NCBI GenBank assembly: GCA_025403435.1
Contig: CM046341.1
Coordinates: 3,419,183 to 3,483,182, forward strand
Direction of reading: 5' to 3'
DNA length: 64,000 nt
Source: Artocarpus heterophyllus
Lineage: Eukaryota; Streptophyta; Magnoliopsida; Rosales; Moraceae
The translations under genes and the position numbers were made by a program. This document shows, one piece after another, positions 1 to 51,900 of this stretch. The first letter of the stretch is position 1, and every line of letters starts with the position of its first letter. The notes under the pieces are model-generated. The model did no database searches, was not told the DNA's origin, and saw nothing but the letters and a program-made list of their open reading frames with translations.

Positions 1-1473
1 TCCAGGAGAACGAACCTTCTTGATCCTAGCATAGAATCTGGGCATGGCATTTACATCATCATAAGCAGCCCATATCTGCTTTGCTGCGAAATGCTCGGGT
101 TTCCTATCCTTTTCAAAGTCACTGAAATCTGGATCAGGATAATTGAATAATGAATCTGGAGCTCCCTTGGAGCTTGAATCTATATCATTGTCCCCATTTT
201 GCACACATGCATAGTCAGCTTCTTTCTTTTTAACCTCTTTCTCATCTTTTTTGATGTTAGCAGCAAAATCAGACTGATTTTTCATCTTAGCTGACTCTTC
301 TTTAGATGAATTACCATTCTCCTCTTCAGTGGAACGGGATGATCTCTTTCTTTTTGACTTTTTTAAAGGGTTCTCAAAGTCATCGTCATCATCATCACTC
401 AATTTTTCTGTATAAGAGACTTGTTGCTTATGGCGTGAAGACCTGCGCACACTTTGCTCCCCGGAATGACCAGATGTCCGTCCACTCTGAAAATCACCAT
501 TCTCATCAATCTCTATGTCTTCATCAGAATCGCCATTCTCATCAATCTCCATTTCTTCTTCAGAATCAGAGCTAGTCTCTATTTCGGAGATTTCAGAGTC
601 ACTCTGATGTCTAGCCCGCTTCTTTTCTCTCTTTCGATTTGCCTTTCCTGTCCCAACAGTAGAAGAACGGCCAACATTCTTACCTGCATTATGAACTGGT
701 TCTGCTTGAATATTCCCAGTTCCAAAATTTGGCTGGAATCGTGCTTCGAAATTCTGAGCATTGTTTGTCTGTTGGGGAAATGCTGGTTTACTAAAGTCCG
801 CTGTTGTCGGTGCCTCCATGTCATATGCTACAAAGGGCCTCCTACAATGTTGACAACGGAGAGATCTATTGATAATTTCTCTGTAGTACTGGTACCTCAC
901 AGAACAAAAGGGGCAGGCAGTCCAAAAAGTTGGTTGGCAACCAGCGTATCGTGGCTGTTGTGACTGCTGATTTTGTGAATTCAGACCCAATGGGTTGCTT
1001 CTATTGGTGTTACGAGCCACGTTCATGTTCCAATTAGCATTAGGTTGTGGATGATATTGAGCATATGGGCAGCCGCCCCCCCGTCTCTGGTCATGCAACT
1101 TACGTTTTTCGTTGTCCAAAAGTATTCTCTGTGCTTCTCCGATCAGCTTAAAAGCACCTTCCGCACCAGCAAACTTGTTCTTATCAGGATGAAGTTGGAG
1201 CGCAAACTTCCTATACTGCTTCTTAATTGTTGCCTCGTCCGCCGACATCTCAAGTTGAAGAATTCCATACCAGTCCATCTCACCCCCGAATAGTTTCTTC
1301 TCAGCAGAGCAATGGACGTCACAGACCATGAGCATCTGAGAAATATTATCAACATCAGAGTGGAGTTGTTGGGCCTTCAAAGCTATTTTACGAGCCCCCA
1401 CAAAGTCCTTGCTTTGCATCTTCTTCTCAGCAATCACCTTGGCCCTCAAGGCCTCTTCCTTATTACAGTCCAT
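1..1473 (-). CDS. DnaJ-domain protein with DUF3444 (partial, 3' end outside window)
   Basis: An uninterrupted minus-strand frame of 491 codons runs from an ATG at 1473 to the window edge. The N-terminal ~65 residues are helical and typical of plant DnaJ/DUF3444 proteins. The J domain follows (starting MDWYGIL at about residue 66) with the HPD tripeptide in LHPDKNKFAGA, needed to stimulate Hsp70 ATPase. A zinc ribbon with two CxxC pairs (CPFC...CQHC) lies near residues 190-215. Next comes an acidic, serine-rich and lysine-rich linker with nuclear-localisation-like KKSKRKR. The start of DUF3444 (IWAAYDDVNAMPRFYARI) sits at the edge. Order and spacing match the plant family; family members are intron-poor in the coding region, as here. 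Seen: frame, HPD, CxxC pairs. Family knowledge: co-chaperone role. The particular client or pathway is unknown. The gene is complete at its N terminus; the DUF3444 remainder is missing only because of the window edge. Confidence 0.93.
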   Translation of the reverse strand, partial: MDCNKEEALRAKVIAEKKMQSKDFVGARKIALKAQQLHSDVDNISQMLMVCDVHCSAEKKLFGGEMDWYGILQLEMSADEATIKKQYRKFALQLHPDKNKFAGAEGAFKLIGEAQRILLDNEKRKLHDQRRGGGCPYAQYHPQPNANWNMNVARNTNRSNPLGLNSQNQQSQQPRYAGCQPTFWTACPFCSVRYQYYREIINRSLRCQHCRRPFVAYDMEAPTTADFSKPAFPQQTNNAQNFEARFQPNFGTGNIQAEPVHNAGKNVGRSSTVGTGKANRKREKKRARHQSDSEISEIETSSDSEEEMEIDENGDSDEDIEIDENGDFQSGRTSGHSGEQSVRRSSRHKQQVSYTEKLSDDDDDDFENPLKKSKRKRSSRSTEEENGNSSKEESAKMKNQSDFAANIKKDEKEVKKKEADYACVQNGDNDIDSSSKGAPDSLFNYPDPDFSDFEKDRKPEHFAAKQIWAAYDDVNAMPRFYARIKKVRSPG

Positions 1474-2650
1474 CACTCACTAATCAGGAGAACCAAAGTC
1501 AAATTGCTTCAATAAATAATCAAACAAATGACTACATTTGCAACACCATGCGCTTCCTCTGTTATAACAGGGGCAACTTAAGAACCAAAGTCCCCAAAAT
1601 CATGCTAGAAATCCACACAAACCTTACATTGCAAATAGCAGAACCTGCAAAACATTTATCCATTTAGCACCAATTAAAAGACTTGATATTGACAAAGAAA
1701 ACAGACTCGTTAAAGAAAAAAAAAACAAAACAAAAACAAATTGCATGAGAAAGTCCTGGTATACAAAACGAAAATAAAATATAATAAAGTAAAAAGAGAA
1801 CCTTCTATTGCTTTCTATATATCAACTTTAATTCACAGTTACATTAGGTAAATAGAATATGCTACCAATAAATCACCCAGGGGGAACTAAAAAGCCAAAA
1901 ACCTATCTTCAATGTACCAACTTAAATTCACTGTTCTATAACAACACAAGTTTAAGATGATATTAATAGCTGTACAGCTTAGTATTCAATACCAAAAAAA
2001 AACTGCAGTTTAAATATTAACCTAAATTCACAATTTCAAAATACAAAAGTTATATGTATATATATATCTGTGTGTATATATATATATATACACACATATG
2101 TATACATATAGAGAGAGGGGGGGGTGCTGCAAAATCCTTTTTTTTAAAGAAAAAATTCAAATGTTTTTGCAAACACACAAAAAGAAGCAACTTCAGGGGC
2201 AACACTAAAATAGCTTGAAGCACAATTTTAGGACTTTTTAACGACTAAGCCCTCAGTAATGGAGAAATGCAACACCATTGTTGCACTCACAAAACTAACC
2301 GAAACCCATTAAAGAGGGTTACGCATTAACAGAAAGAAAAATTAAACCATGATTTCTTCAAAATTAAAAAAAATAACGGATTTCTTGTGTCACAAGAATA
2401 ATGAACCCATATAAACGCAGGATATTAAAAGGTTCTTCGGGGAACAGATTTGCAATTTGGGAAAAGTTGGAGGAAAAAATGAAATAAACAAATAAAAACC
2501 CATGAAATGTTGACTACGACAAAGCAATTAAGAAAAAAAAAAATGAAGAACTTACTAGCTATTGTGCATGAGAAATCAAAGAACGGGTTCGAAGGAGAAG
2601 CTTTCAAAGCAGGAATTAGGGTTTGTGATGATTTCAGATGAACAAACTAT
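1474..2650 (-). other. Probable 5' leader with intron of the DnaJ gene
   Basis: No coding ORF. On the minus strand a good donor (GTAAGT) occurs at 2555-2550 and a pyrimidine-rich acceptor ends at 1480, just upstream of the ATG at 1473. This suggests a first non-coding exon of roughly 2650-2556 and a ~1.08-kb leader intron. The proposed exon contains the AGCTTCTCCTTC-type pyrimidine stretch common in plant leaders. The intron holds an AT/GT-rich simple repeat around 2049-2112. This is inference from splice signals only; the transcription start is not determinable. Confidence 0.4.
2045..2120. repeat. TA/TG-rich microsatellite
   Basis: Alternating TATATA, TGTGTG and ACACAC tracts followed by GAGAGA and a G run. 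It lies in the proposed leader intron of the DnaJ gene and is likely length-polymorphic. Confidence 0.85.
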
Positions 2651-3167
2651 GAACTCTAGATCGATTGCTCTTCTATGGTACTCCTCCGGGAGTAATTCCA
2701 TGAAAGTTGAGGGGTTATGTCCTCCACTGGCCTATGCGAAATGACCATTTTACCCCTCACTTGTGCAAAGACCAATTTGCCCTTAGTTTGTGCAATGACT
2801 ATTTTACCCCTAAGATGTTAAGTATTTATTTTACAAGAAATAGATATGTGAATACAAAAATTGAAATTTAAAGTGAAATTAACCCAAAAGTTTTTTCGTT
2901 TTAATGGTGTGGGGCTTATGGCTCATATTTTGTTAATAGGTCGTTTGGAAAATAAGTTTGAAAAAAAACTTTCAAGTTTGCATAGTTAAATTTTTTAAGA
3001 GAAAACATTATAGTGAGATGAGTTTAACCAAGCTTGTTTTGGTTCTTGCAACGACACACCAGGCCTCCTATGCCCCAACATCGACGAGCTCCCTATCCCT
3101 ACTCCTGTCCAAACGCACCCACTCTTTACTAGAGCTTGTCCTTCCTTGCCCCATGCAATGACGATAT
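2651..3167. other. Spacer upstream of the DnaJ gene
   Basis: AT-rich sequence with no supportable gene. It includes the presumed promoter of the minus-strand DnaJ gene; I could not identify a convincing TATA box. The repeated phrase 'tttgcc/tttacccct' near 2740-2815 suggests a degraded transposon end, but no second end was found. Confidence 0.4.
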
Positions 3168-5163
3168 TGTTGGAAAAATTTACGCAGTGAAATTTTAAAA
3201 TTTTTTTATATCAAAGTATTTATCAAAACATAAGTTTGACACACTATATGCATAAATTAACTAGATCTTACTAACCTCATAAATGCATAAAAGCTCCCGC
3301 AATCCGTGAAGAGTATAACGTTCCAGAAGAGCTTCAACCAACTGGTCTTCTTTGCTATTCTATATCCACGATCGGAGTGCGTATGGGCGCATGTCGTTCA
3401 GCCTTTCCCCAGTGACTCTCCTTCCAACCAATTGAGAAAAACCCAAAGCTATGGTTCGTGATGTGTGAACAATAGCTCTTAGGGAGTTACAGAGTCTCAC
3501 TAGCAGAGTCTCACTCTAGATTTCTTAACTGATCTAAAAAAATAACAATTAAGTCTCACTCCTCTTTTTTATAGAGATTGAGCCCAAAAGTCAGTCCTTA
3601 TCAGATAAGGCCTTGAAAACTCGAATCAGAATCAAATCAGGATCAATATCTGATAAATCCACGTGAAAACACATGATCTGTTTATCGCCCAGTTGGCGGG
3701 CCGAACTTAAAGATCAGCCTGTCGAACTTACGATAAATGATCCTTGCGAATCTTTATTTCCTTCATGAGATTCTTAGGATAGAACATCAGTTTTAATTCA
3801 AATAATTTGATTAAAACAATCATATCTAAATAATCTCTAGGAAAATAAATATTCTTGATAATTCAACAAGTGTATCTTAAATTAATTTATTCAAAATTAA
3901 TCCAACCGATAAACATACATGAATTGTCTGATCCTGATAATTCAACAAGCTTATCTTGAATTAATTTTTCACAAAATTAATTCAACCGATAAATAGACAT
4001 GAATTATTTGATCCTATCAAATTTTCAGACAATCTGATAATTTGACTCAAGTCACCAATAATTTGACTCAAGTCACCAATAATTTGAAAAGCACGTCATA
4101 TCGTTACAAGATTTTTATGAGCTAGCAAAGGAGAGCTAATGGACCTATATAGTTCAAGCGTCTGATAATTATGAAACCCAATATCCCAGATATACATTTT
4201 ATAATTATCAACTATAACACTATTCCACTAAAAGCTTAAAGCTTCACTCTCGAACTATATAGAATTACGAAGCCCATATAGCTAAGTCTTTATGACATAT
4301 CATAATGTATCGTATCCTCATAGGATTATCCATAATTAGCTTAAGGATAAATTATGTCTTACCTTCCTGATTATTTTTCTCTTATGTTCTATTATCTCAT
4401 CATCGAAAAACTTACAATCTAAAGACAGTATACCATTCGGTTATATCTATCTATCCAAATGGTTGAGCGCTACAGTTTTTCAATTATAGCATAACGCATA
4501 GAAGAGGATATTACTACTCCTAAAGAGGAGCTATAGATTTCATATCTATAAATAACAGGTTTACGCTCTTAAGAGTCATGCTTCTAACGTACCGGCATGC
4601 ATACCACTATTAAAACGTGGATGTCGCCCTTTGATACATCAAAAGACATAAGTAAAGACAACGGGCCTGCTATTCATCTCAGGATTAAATACAATAAATA
4701 TGATTGTCTAAAGTGAATCGATTTGCCTAGACAGAATTATTAATCCAAATCAATTCACTTTATGTCTCGATTCAACACATCGTAACCTATGACAATGAGC
4801 CAATGTTTATATTCGCGGAGTTCATCTCCGATGATCAAGACAAACACCTCGTGATAAGGATATAGACAACATAACAATCTTTACATGAATAAAGCGCCTA
4901 ACTTTATTCTCTCGATTACGGATATTATGATTTAGATCGTCACCTTAAGAATCGTGTCTTCCGCATAATCTAACCATTATATGCCCAATTCTTAAAGGTT
5001 TAGACTGACAGTCTCATACTATTGTTTGCTTAACATTCATTCAACATATATGAACGTAAAGAGGACAATATTTGGTATATAAATAATAAATAAATTCTTT
5101 ATTGATAAAAATGTCTCCAAAAATATATTATATTTTTACTCCTTAGGACAAACATGTCCAACA
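3168..5163 (-). mobile_element. Solo LTR of the copia-E family, TSD GATAT
   Basis: This 1,996-bp block begins TGTTGG and ends CCAACA and is flanked by a perfect 5-bp duplication, GATAT (3163-3167 and 5164-5168). It is alignable along its length to the left LTR of copia-E (55718-57572) and the partial right LTR (63241 onward); for example 'agatcttactaacc', 'caaccaactggtcttctttgctatt' and the terminal 'tccttagg...gtccaaca' are shared. No internal sequence, primer site or polypurine tract adjoins it, so this is the product of LTR-LTR recombination after insertion. Strand is given by similarity to the minus-strand element. Unlike the left LTR of copia-E it keeps the GC-rich GGCGGGCCGAAC/CAGCCTGTCGAAC motif cluster near 3690-3730. 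Confidence 0.93.
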
Positions 5164-5800
5164 GATATTGTCTAGCCCATGTCTTGTGATAAATCTAAAT
5201 CTAGTCCCTTGTACCCTGACGATGTATGTGATCTTCTTTTCACTCACTTTTTATCCAACCCTTACAAAGACAATTTTGTCTTTTCAAGCCATTTCAAGCA
5301 CCCCTCTCTCGCCACGGTGATCTCCCCAAGCTATCCATCACCAATCTCATCTTCCTTGGCCTTTTTTTTTTAATTTTCTTTTCAAAATTGGAGGATTTTT
5401 TTTGTTTAGATTCATAGTTATTTAGAACAAATCATTATGAGTAGTTCGGGAATTTAAAAAAACGATAGTTCTGTAACTTGATAATAATATGGTAGTAAAA
5501 TCTCTAAAAGCAAAAGTTGGAACCAAATTGAGGTCATATCTTCAAGGTCATTTGTGAAAACAGCCCTTTCAAACGATAGAAGATAACAACTAAGATTTAC
5601 TTGATAATGACATGTTGATACAAAAATGTTGTGATTTCCATACGACACTACATCAATGTTTGACAATGTCATCCTATTCTAAGGCGCATATAAGCCAATC
5701 AAAATGATGATGGATTAATAAACCTGCATGGACAGATAACAATGCCATTCACTTGCGAACACTCACATATGTAATATTTTTATCAAGAATAATGCAACAA
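5164..5800. other. Spacer between solo LTR and LINE-like insertion
   Basis: AT-rich, no homology recognised, no supportable gene. Short ORFs on both strands have no recognisable product. Confidence 0.4.
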
Positions 5801-5815
5801 ACATCAACTCTAATC

Positions 5816-6794
5816 ATCATCATCTTCTTCTTCTTCTTCCTCTTCTTTCTTTTTCTTTTTTTACATGGATAAGGCCTCCGACTAGAAGAAAAAGAATTTA
5901 CTAATGCGAACCTAAAAAGGTCAATGTATAGCTAATGGTCCAAAGATCAAGTACAGGGTATACAAGCAGACTCAAAAAAACCTACTTGAGAATCCGTGCT
6001 TCGGTCGACTGAGCTAAACTCTTACTAACCGTAATCCCAACAATCACAAAAAGTAGCCACACCTTAACCTAATCCCGACTCAAGATACCACTCAACAATC
6101 CAAGAAGCATTGGGAAACCATCCTCTAAGCCAAACACGAAGCCAACGCCTCTCCAAAAAACCTGCCAACTTTCCCGCAAAATAGAGCCACAAACAACATC
6201 ACAAAAATAACAGACATAACACAGAGGGCCAGTAGAGAAAAAATTGCCCTTATAACAACAAACATAGAACACAAATCTAGAACGCAGCCTCCACTGCAAT
6301 CCATGAATCCAAGGTCCTTCAACACCAGCCACCCAACTCCAACCACTTGCCCACCGAAGAGCGCCCACGGCCCCTCCTCGGCCATCCCCATGGCAAGACT
6401 AGAATCAACGTAGCTCACCCTCACTAGGCGGCACAAACCCAACTTCAACCACGGCTTGGCCCTTCAACATCGGCGTTAGACGGACGACAGCCAAGCAGAG
6501 GAGATCCAAGCCTCCCATGACCACCACGGACAACAGCGGCTCTTCCCTCCTTGTTCCCAAACCCAAATCCGCGCCGGAGATCAACCCCAACCCGAGCAAA
6601 ACTCTCCCCTGATAGCACGAACCCCAACACGAAGAAGATCGGTTAGCAACAACCCTCCAAACCAAGATCGGAAGTCAACAGACAGGCGACACACCGATCC
6701 ACCAGCCCCAACACTCTCTCTCTCCTTACCTTTCTCTTTCTCATTCTCTCTCTCTCTCTAACTTTTTTTTTTTTTTTTTGAAAACTCTCGCTAT
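5816..6794 (-). mobile_element. LINE-like non-LTR retrotransposon copy, internally deleted, 15-bp TSD
   Basis: A 979-bp insertion is bounded by a perfect 15-bp direct repeat, acatcaactctaatc, at 5801-5815 and 6795-6809. Read on the minus strand it starts GC-rich with a GAGA-rich leader and ends in a T-rich 3' region followed by an A/G-rich tail (AAAAAAAGAAAAAGAAAG then GAA repeats) abutting the left repeat. A variable-length target duplication plus an A-rich tail on one side is the signature of target-primed reverse transcription. No endonuclease or reverse-transcriptase domain is visible, so this copy is non-autonomous: a 5' leader joined to a 3' UTR. The GC-rich overlapping ORFs inside (6069-6665) are not recognisable proteins. 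A processed transcript of unknown origin is an alternative. Confidence 0.7.
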
Positions 6795-6809
6795 ACATCA
6801 ACTCTAATC

Positions 6810-7323
6810 TTAACTCTAATGGAATCCACCCAAGCATCAAATTGCCCCGAGAGCGGCGGAATTAAATTACTCTTTAGTTGCCATGGAACCATGTTATGAC
6901 GCTGTAACGAAAAATAAAATATTTTTGGTAACAACCCTGCCATGGAGTGAGAAAAATCTCCTCTTCTACTTGAATTTGAGTTCATTGATCAAAGTGTGTT
7001 GGTACAAATAATCTATCATTATATAACTCGAAAGGATAATAATATCTATGAATTTTTTACAGGGTTAGAATTTTTAATTTATCTGTACAACAAACTAACA
7101 CATTCAACTAATCAACTCGGGTTTCTTCCAGTCTTAAAAGGGCCACCAAGAGGAACCCCCTCTGGTGATCCTCGACATTTTCACCCTCCTGTTCGGAGGA
7201 GCATGGAGGCAAATCTTTCATTCCAGATTCTGGCACCATCTCACAACTAAGATAAACAACTCCAGCTTTAAATTCTGATTCTGATTCAGGCGGTCCTGTC
7301 ATGTCGTCATCGCAATCTATAGC
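6810..7323. other. Downstream flank / probable 3' UTR of SYD
   Basis: No gene. The part next to 7324 is the presumed SYD 3' untranslated region (minus strand). Where transcription ends cannot be read from the sequence. Confidence 0.4.
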
Positions 7324-48297
<40,974 letters not shown>

Positions 48298-48306
48298 CTC
48301 CTTTGA

Positions 48307-48990
48307 ACTAAAAATTTAAAAAAATAATAAACAAAAAAGAGAGTCCTCGCGTATCAACTCAAGCTCTAACCTTTCTTCATGGAAAATTTTTCATAAAATC
48401 AGGAACAAAATATCTACTGCATCAACTAAAAGTTTTTCAAACCTAACGACCAAATTTTATATTCCAGTCCCACCAAATGTCGAACAATTTCCCATTTCCA
48501 AAAATTTGTCCACCATAATCCATCGTAAGCTACAAAATACACACAACAATGCAATTTCCCAGCCCTAATTGTTACTAATTTTGTATAAATGAGCAATTGC
48601 GTAGCTCAAGTAAACCTAAAATGTTATCAAAACACCTAAAAACCTCGCTAACAAATCAATCAAACAATGGGTAAAAGACTTCGTGAGCCACAATTTTCCA
48701 TAAAAATCTCAGTAGATTTTGTTTGGTTGCCGAGAAAGTGAGAAAAAAATAAAAGAATGTGTGAGAGTATAACCTTCAGTGTTATTAGGTTTGGTTTCTT
48801 CGGAAATGAAAGAAGCTCACCTTTTAAATTAAGCCAAATTACTAGATAAAGGAACTATAATTAGCCAAAAGCTTCCATATTTCTTCGATCTTAGAGAGTT
48901 CCGATGTGATCCGATCGCTCAACCGATGCAGAGACGATGGAGTTCGATCGGAGAAGAGGATTTTGTCGTTTTAGGGCTTTTCGGGAGCGA
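48307..48990 (-). other. Probable SYD 5' UTR with leader intron
   Basis: Minus-strand acceptor TTTTTAG at 48308 lies ten bases before the ATG at 48297, and a consensus donor AAAAG|GTGAGC lies at 48821/48820. This predicts a 5' leader intron (48820-48308) and a non-coding first exon upstream of 48821, including the CT-rich stretch near 48900-48960. Inferred from splice signals only. Confidence 0.5.
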
Positions 48991-48997
48991 AAGGGCA

Positions 48998-51900
48998 TGG
49001 GAAATGATGGGCAAAGCGATTAGGAAGTAACGACGCCGTTTGTCTCCTTCTCTTGACAATAAGGAATGCCGTAAAGGGTCCACATGTTTTTTTTCTCTTT
49101 TCTTTCTTCCCCTAAAAAACATTTTTCTTCCACTAAAAGCATTTTTTTAACCTCCAAAAAAAAAATTTAAACTGATCGCCAAAAAGAAAGCTATAAATAA
49201 TATCCTTTTTAGATTGAACAAAAAAGTTTTTGAGATCGTTTGCAAGTTCACGTGGATTCATGTGGATTTAAACTCATAAATATGGTCCAAAGTTGGATGT
49301 ATATTCTGTGAATATTTGAGAACTAAACTGGTACTTAAAGCTCAAACTTGGCATATGAGCATTTTAAAGTGCGGCATGTTTTTCAATTTTATACTATAAC
49401 AGTTAAAATTTTAAAATTAAAATTTGATGTGATGTTTGAATTTATCTAAAATAGTTTTTTTTTTAAATACACCTTTTTAAATTCACATAGTTATAATTGA
49501 TCTATCATAACGAGGAGTGACAGTGAGCCAAAATTTGGGTTGAATGTTGGGAGCAAGATCAATCCCAATTATGATATTTGCCCCAATCACCTCAGTCTCG
49601 ACTCTCAACCTCTTTACCGAATATCTATTTGTCCCAACCTAGGCTCTCACCTCCAACATTGACCTCAAACTTAAGCTCTAATTTTCTTGACCTATAATAG
49701 CATAAAACAAAGTCAATATTATCAAACATGTTAACAACAAAAATACTTTTAAAAGTCAAGAAAACTATTTAAAAAAACAAAATGATGTCATACTTGATCT
49801 TTTTCTACTTATTATTTCACATTTGGACAGCTTTTGGCACTTTTTCCCTGTTTAAGGACTGATTTTGATATGACCCCTTATGTTTATGTAATGTTTAGAT
49901 CACATGTTCAAACCATCGACTCAACAATCGATTTAAATTATATGAGACAAAACACGGCAGCAAAATCAGTTCAAGCATAAATTTGTCCAATTCAAACAAA
50001 TGAGCCAAACACCATATTAATGTTTTTCCCCATTTGTTTAAGAGTTATTTACAACATTGGTCTTTAAATATATGCACTGTCTCAATTTAGCACGTGACAC
50101 TTATAGGGTGTCTAGGAAAATTGGTTCGAACTAATGTTTGTAACCAATTTTGAGTAAAAACATTACAACATGCGACAATTTTATACTGTAGCTTACGTTT
50201 TTTTTTTAACATTGTAGCATATGAGAGCTTTGTACTATAACAATCAAAAGTTTTAGTTGAAACTGACAATACCAAATACACTGTTAGTTTTGGACGTTTA
50301 ACTACCCTAAAGCTTTTAAAATATACAATTTCGGCGTTAGTAAATTGTCCATTTTCAATCAAAATGTAATACCAAATATCACTAATATTGGTTGTAAGGG
50401 AGATAAAATGGGAAAAAAGGCAAGTATTTAAAAAAATAAAAATAACAAAATAAATCCAAAGTAAAAAAAAATTCAAGAAGTGTCATCTAGTCAATATTCG
50501 GGTTTTTTTTTTTCATTCAAAAAAAAGTTTTTCCTAGATGTGCTTGTTTTCTAAGCCATTTTCATCACTTTAATATATCTCATTCATGATACATTTTATT
50601 TGAAAAAGGCATAGCTTAATTTCATATCCTTAGGCCCAACAGTGTAAAGAACCCTTTATTTTTTCTTGCCTCTGCCACCACAGGACTTATAATCTTCTAG
50701 CGAGCTCAAATGCGTAGTCCCTCCCCGTTGTCCCATGTTTTAAGCTTACCTTCACCTCTGCTTTATTCCCTTGGTGAGTTGACCTCCACCATTGCGGTTT
50801 TATTTAGCAATCATTAGTTTTAACTATTATAGTGTAAAGCTCTTATATGCTATAGTGAAACAAAAGTTTGTTACAGTATAAAGCTCTTATATGCTACAGT
50901 GTTTAAGTTTCAACTTAGTTTTCAAACACACCCTGCATTGTCTCAAGCCCATCTTGTCACTACTACAAACCCCTTTGACATGGATTTTGGGAAAGAAAGA
51001 ATGCCTTGAGCTTTACAATAGAAAGAATTGGTCAAGTACTAGTGGAAATTCTCATGTGCAACGCAATGGGCACTTATGGGAAACCAAAAGACAAGCCCAA
51101 GCAATTAAGGTGGAGCCTTTCAGAGCATGGGATGGTGAATGAGAATTTGATCCTTGTGTAAAGGATTATCGGAGTGATGATAATAGATGAAGAGGAGCAC
51201 AATTGTTGATATTGAAAATCTGAAATGAAAACTTGAAACACATATGATGCTCTTTTTTAAAGTGTCATTTGCTCCTGTTAGTTAAGATTGCTTACGACAT
51301 TATCACTGCAAATTGTTTTTTGATTGCATTTTCATGAAGCACCAAAACTGCCCCTACAACCTTAGTACCCACATTATGTGTGCATGTACACACATCATCA
51401 ACCGTTCAAAAGAGTAATGCATTATAAAGTGTTACTCCACTTTACAAGTTTTCAAAACCAGACTATGAGTTGCCTACAACACACTCGCTTTACATTTAGA
51501 CTCCAACTATTCCAACAGTTAGTGACAATTCTTAGGATTCGTTTGGTACACGGGTTTGAAATTGTATGGTTTAAATTAGTAGTTTTGAACTATATGCTTT
51601 AAATGGTGGTTTTGAATTGACTTTTTAAATGTAAAATGTTTAAAACGAGAACTAAATATTGCATTAACTTTAAAACAAAAATTGGTGTTTAAAAAACTAT
51701 AGCTTGTGAAGGAAAATAAGAACAATAATGGTTTTTACTGTAAACAAAATTGGTTCAAAATAGTTAGAACTTAAGAGGAGGATCAAGTTCTCAAAATTGT
51801 CAATTTAGCCCCTTTTTAAACGATCATCACTCTTCTAAATGATTTGAAACTTTTGCCTATCAAACTCCCATTCTTGTGGGCCTGTAGCTTCAAAATCACT

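Noticed and set aside
6069..6665. Overlapping GC-rich minus-strand ORFs as a protein gene
   Set aside because: They lie wholly inside the 979-bp LINE-like insertion, overlap in different frames and show no recognisable domain.
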